In this document: one piece after another, positions 63,624-64,000 of the stretch
How positions within the stretch are numbered: position 1 is the first letter of the stretch
Layout of the letters: each line of letters opens with the position of its first letter
Assembly (NCBI GenBank): GCA_013397115.1
Contig: VWZW01006279.1
Span: forward strand, 1,854,357-1,918,356
Origin: Edolisoma coerulescens
Taxonomy: Eukaryota > Chordata > Aves > Passeriformes > Campephagidae
Length of the DNA stretch: 64,000 nucleotides
Reading direction: 5' to 3'
Translations under genes and position numbers: made by a program
The notes under the pieces: generated by a model
The model's database searches: none
Told to the model about the DNA's origin: nothing
The model's input: the letters and a program-made list of their open reading frames with translations, nothing else

Positions 63624-63650
63624 GTTTTGTTTTGTTTTGTTTTGTTTTTT
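63624..63650. repeat. (GTTTT)n microsatellite
   Basis: Five GTTTT units in a row end in a longer T run. The copy number is likely to vary between individuals. Confidence 0.9.
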
Positions 63651-64000
63651 AATAAGGTAACAGGAGTAAGATTGCTGTGGAAAAAGGCTTGGTTCAGGCA
63701 TCAGAGAAAGGGTTGCTGTGACCTCCAAGTAGGGGTGGATGCACTGCCTGTAGAGGCTGGAAATGTGCCACCAGATGTCTCTGCAGCCTAAAAAATGTTG
63801 GGATGCTGCTGGGCAGACTGCCTTGCCTGCCCTTGCCCTTCAGTAAGGAGGAGATTAAATGGAGGAAGAAAGGCGTGCAAACCCCGAATTAAACCCCCAC
63901 ATACGACCCCTTCCTCCTCCTCCTCCCCAAATGCAAGGTTCGCAACCCCCATCCAGATCACCGCTGATTTCTCTTCAAGTGAGGGAGCCAGATTACGCCA

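Larger units (their letters stand above)
56897..64000 (+). other. CD83: CD83 intron 2 (window ends inside it)
   Basis: No exon with the remaining Ig half, meaning a YxC-type F-strand motif behind a good acceptor, was found up to 64000. The third exon should therefore lie further right. Mammalian CD83 also has a long second intron, which carries an enhancer, so regulatory sequence may be hidden here. Apart from one CR1 fragment and a GTTTT microsatellite, nothing is recognised in it. Confidence 0.6.

Noticed and set aside
57300..63900. CD83 exon 3 inside the window
   Set aside because: No acceptor followed by a frame with the F-strand Tyr-x-Cys pattern was found on the plus strand, so it is taken to lie beyond the window.

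Overview
This window is vertebrate nuclear DNA, almost certainly from a passerine bird. It is AT-rich and gene-poor. It carries many degraded CR1 LINE 3' ends, one solo ERVL-type LTR of the avian kind, and a short retroposon at 1504-1638 that joins a tRNA-Ile-derived head to a CR1-like tail. That last design is the hallmark of TguSINE1, a SINE family known from passerines. There are no bacterial or viral operons and no CRISPR array.

Only two protein-coding genes can be supported. On the minus strand at 5486-6223 lies the complete, intronless 245-codon reading frame of RNF182, a membrane-anchored RING E3 ubiquitin ligase. Its coding exon appears to be preceded by an intron, with an acceptor at about 6244. 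The most likely 5' end of the gene is the CpG island at about 32290-32830, which is partly hidden by a 128-base run of N. On the plus strand at 56595-56896 are the first two coding exons of CD83, an immunoglobulin-superfamily membrane protein of dendritic cells and lymphocytes. The exons carry the signal peptide and the first half of the V-type Ig domain. The remaining CD83 exons were not found and probably lie beyond 64000.

Layout: 1-4974 is downstream flank or distal 3' UTR of RNF182. The RNF182 3' UTR and coding exon follow at about 4975-6243. From 6244 to about 32290 is probably one or more RNF182 introns, holding CR1 remnants, a 56-base all-purine run and a perfect 11-bp hairpin. The CpG island follows. 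From about 32830 to 55600 is intergenic DNA with an ERVL LTR, old LINE fragments and one unrecognised coding-like 70-codon frame at 35408-35620. The CD83 5' flank contains a perfect IRF element and two perfect NF-kB sites. From 56897 to the end is CD83 intron 2, with a CR1 fragment that still reads as the C-terminal end of the CR1 polyprotein.

RNF182 and CD83 are also neighbours in mammals (human 6p23), so the pair is an old synteny block. RNF182 has been reported to act on NF-kB signalling, and CD83 is a known NF-kB target whose two promoter sites are visible here. The link between the two is context, not shown by this DNA. No new biological system is evident. The best leads are the 35.4-kb coding-like frame, the CD83 promoter site pair and the divergent RNF182/CD83 orientation.
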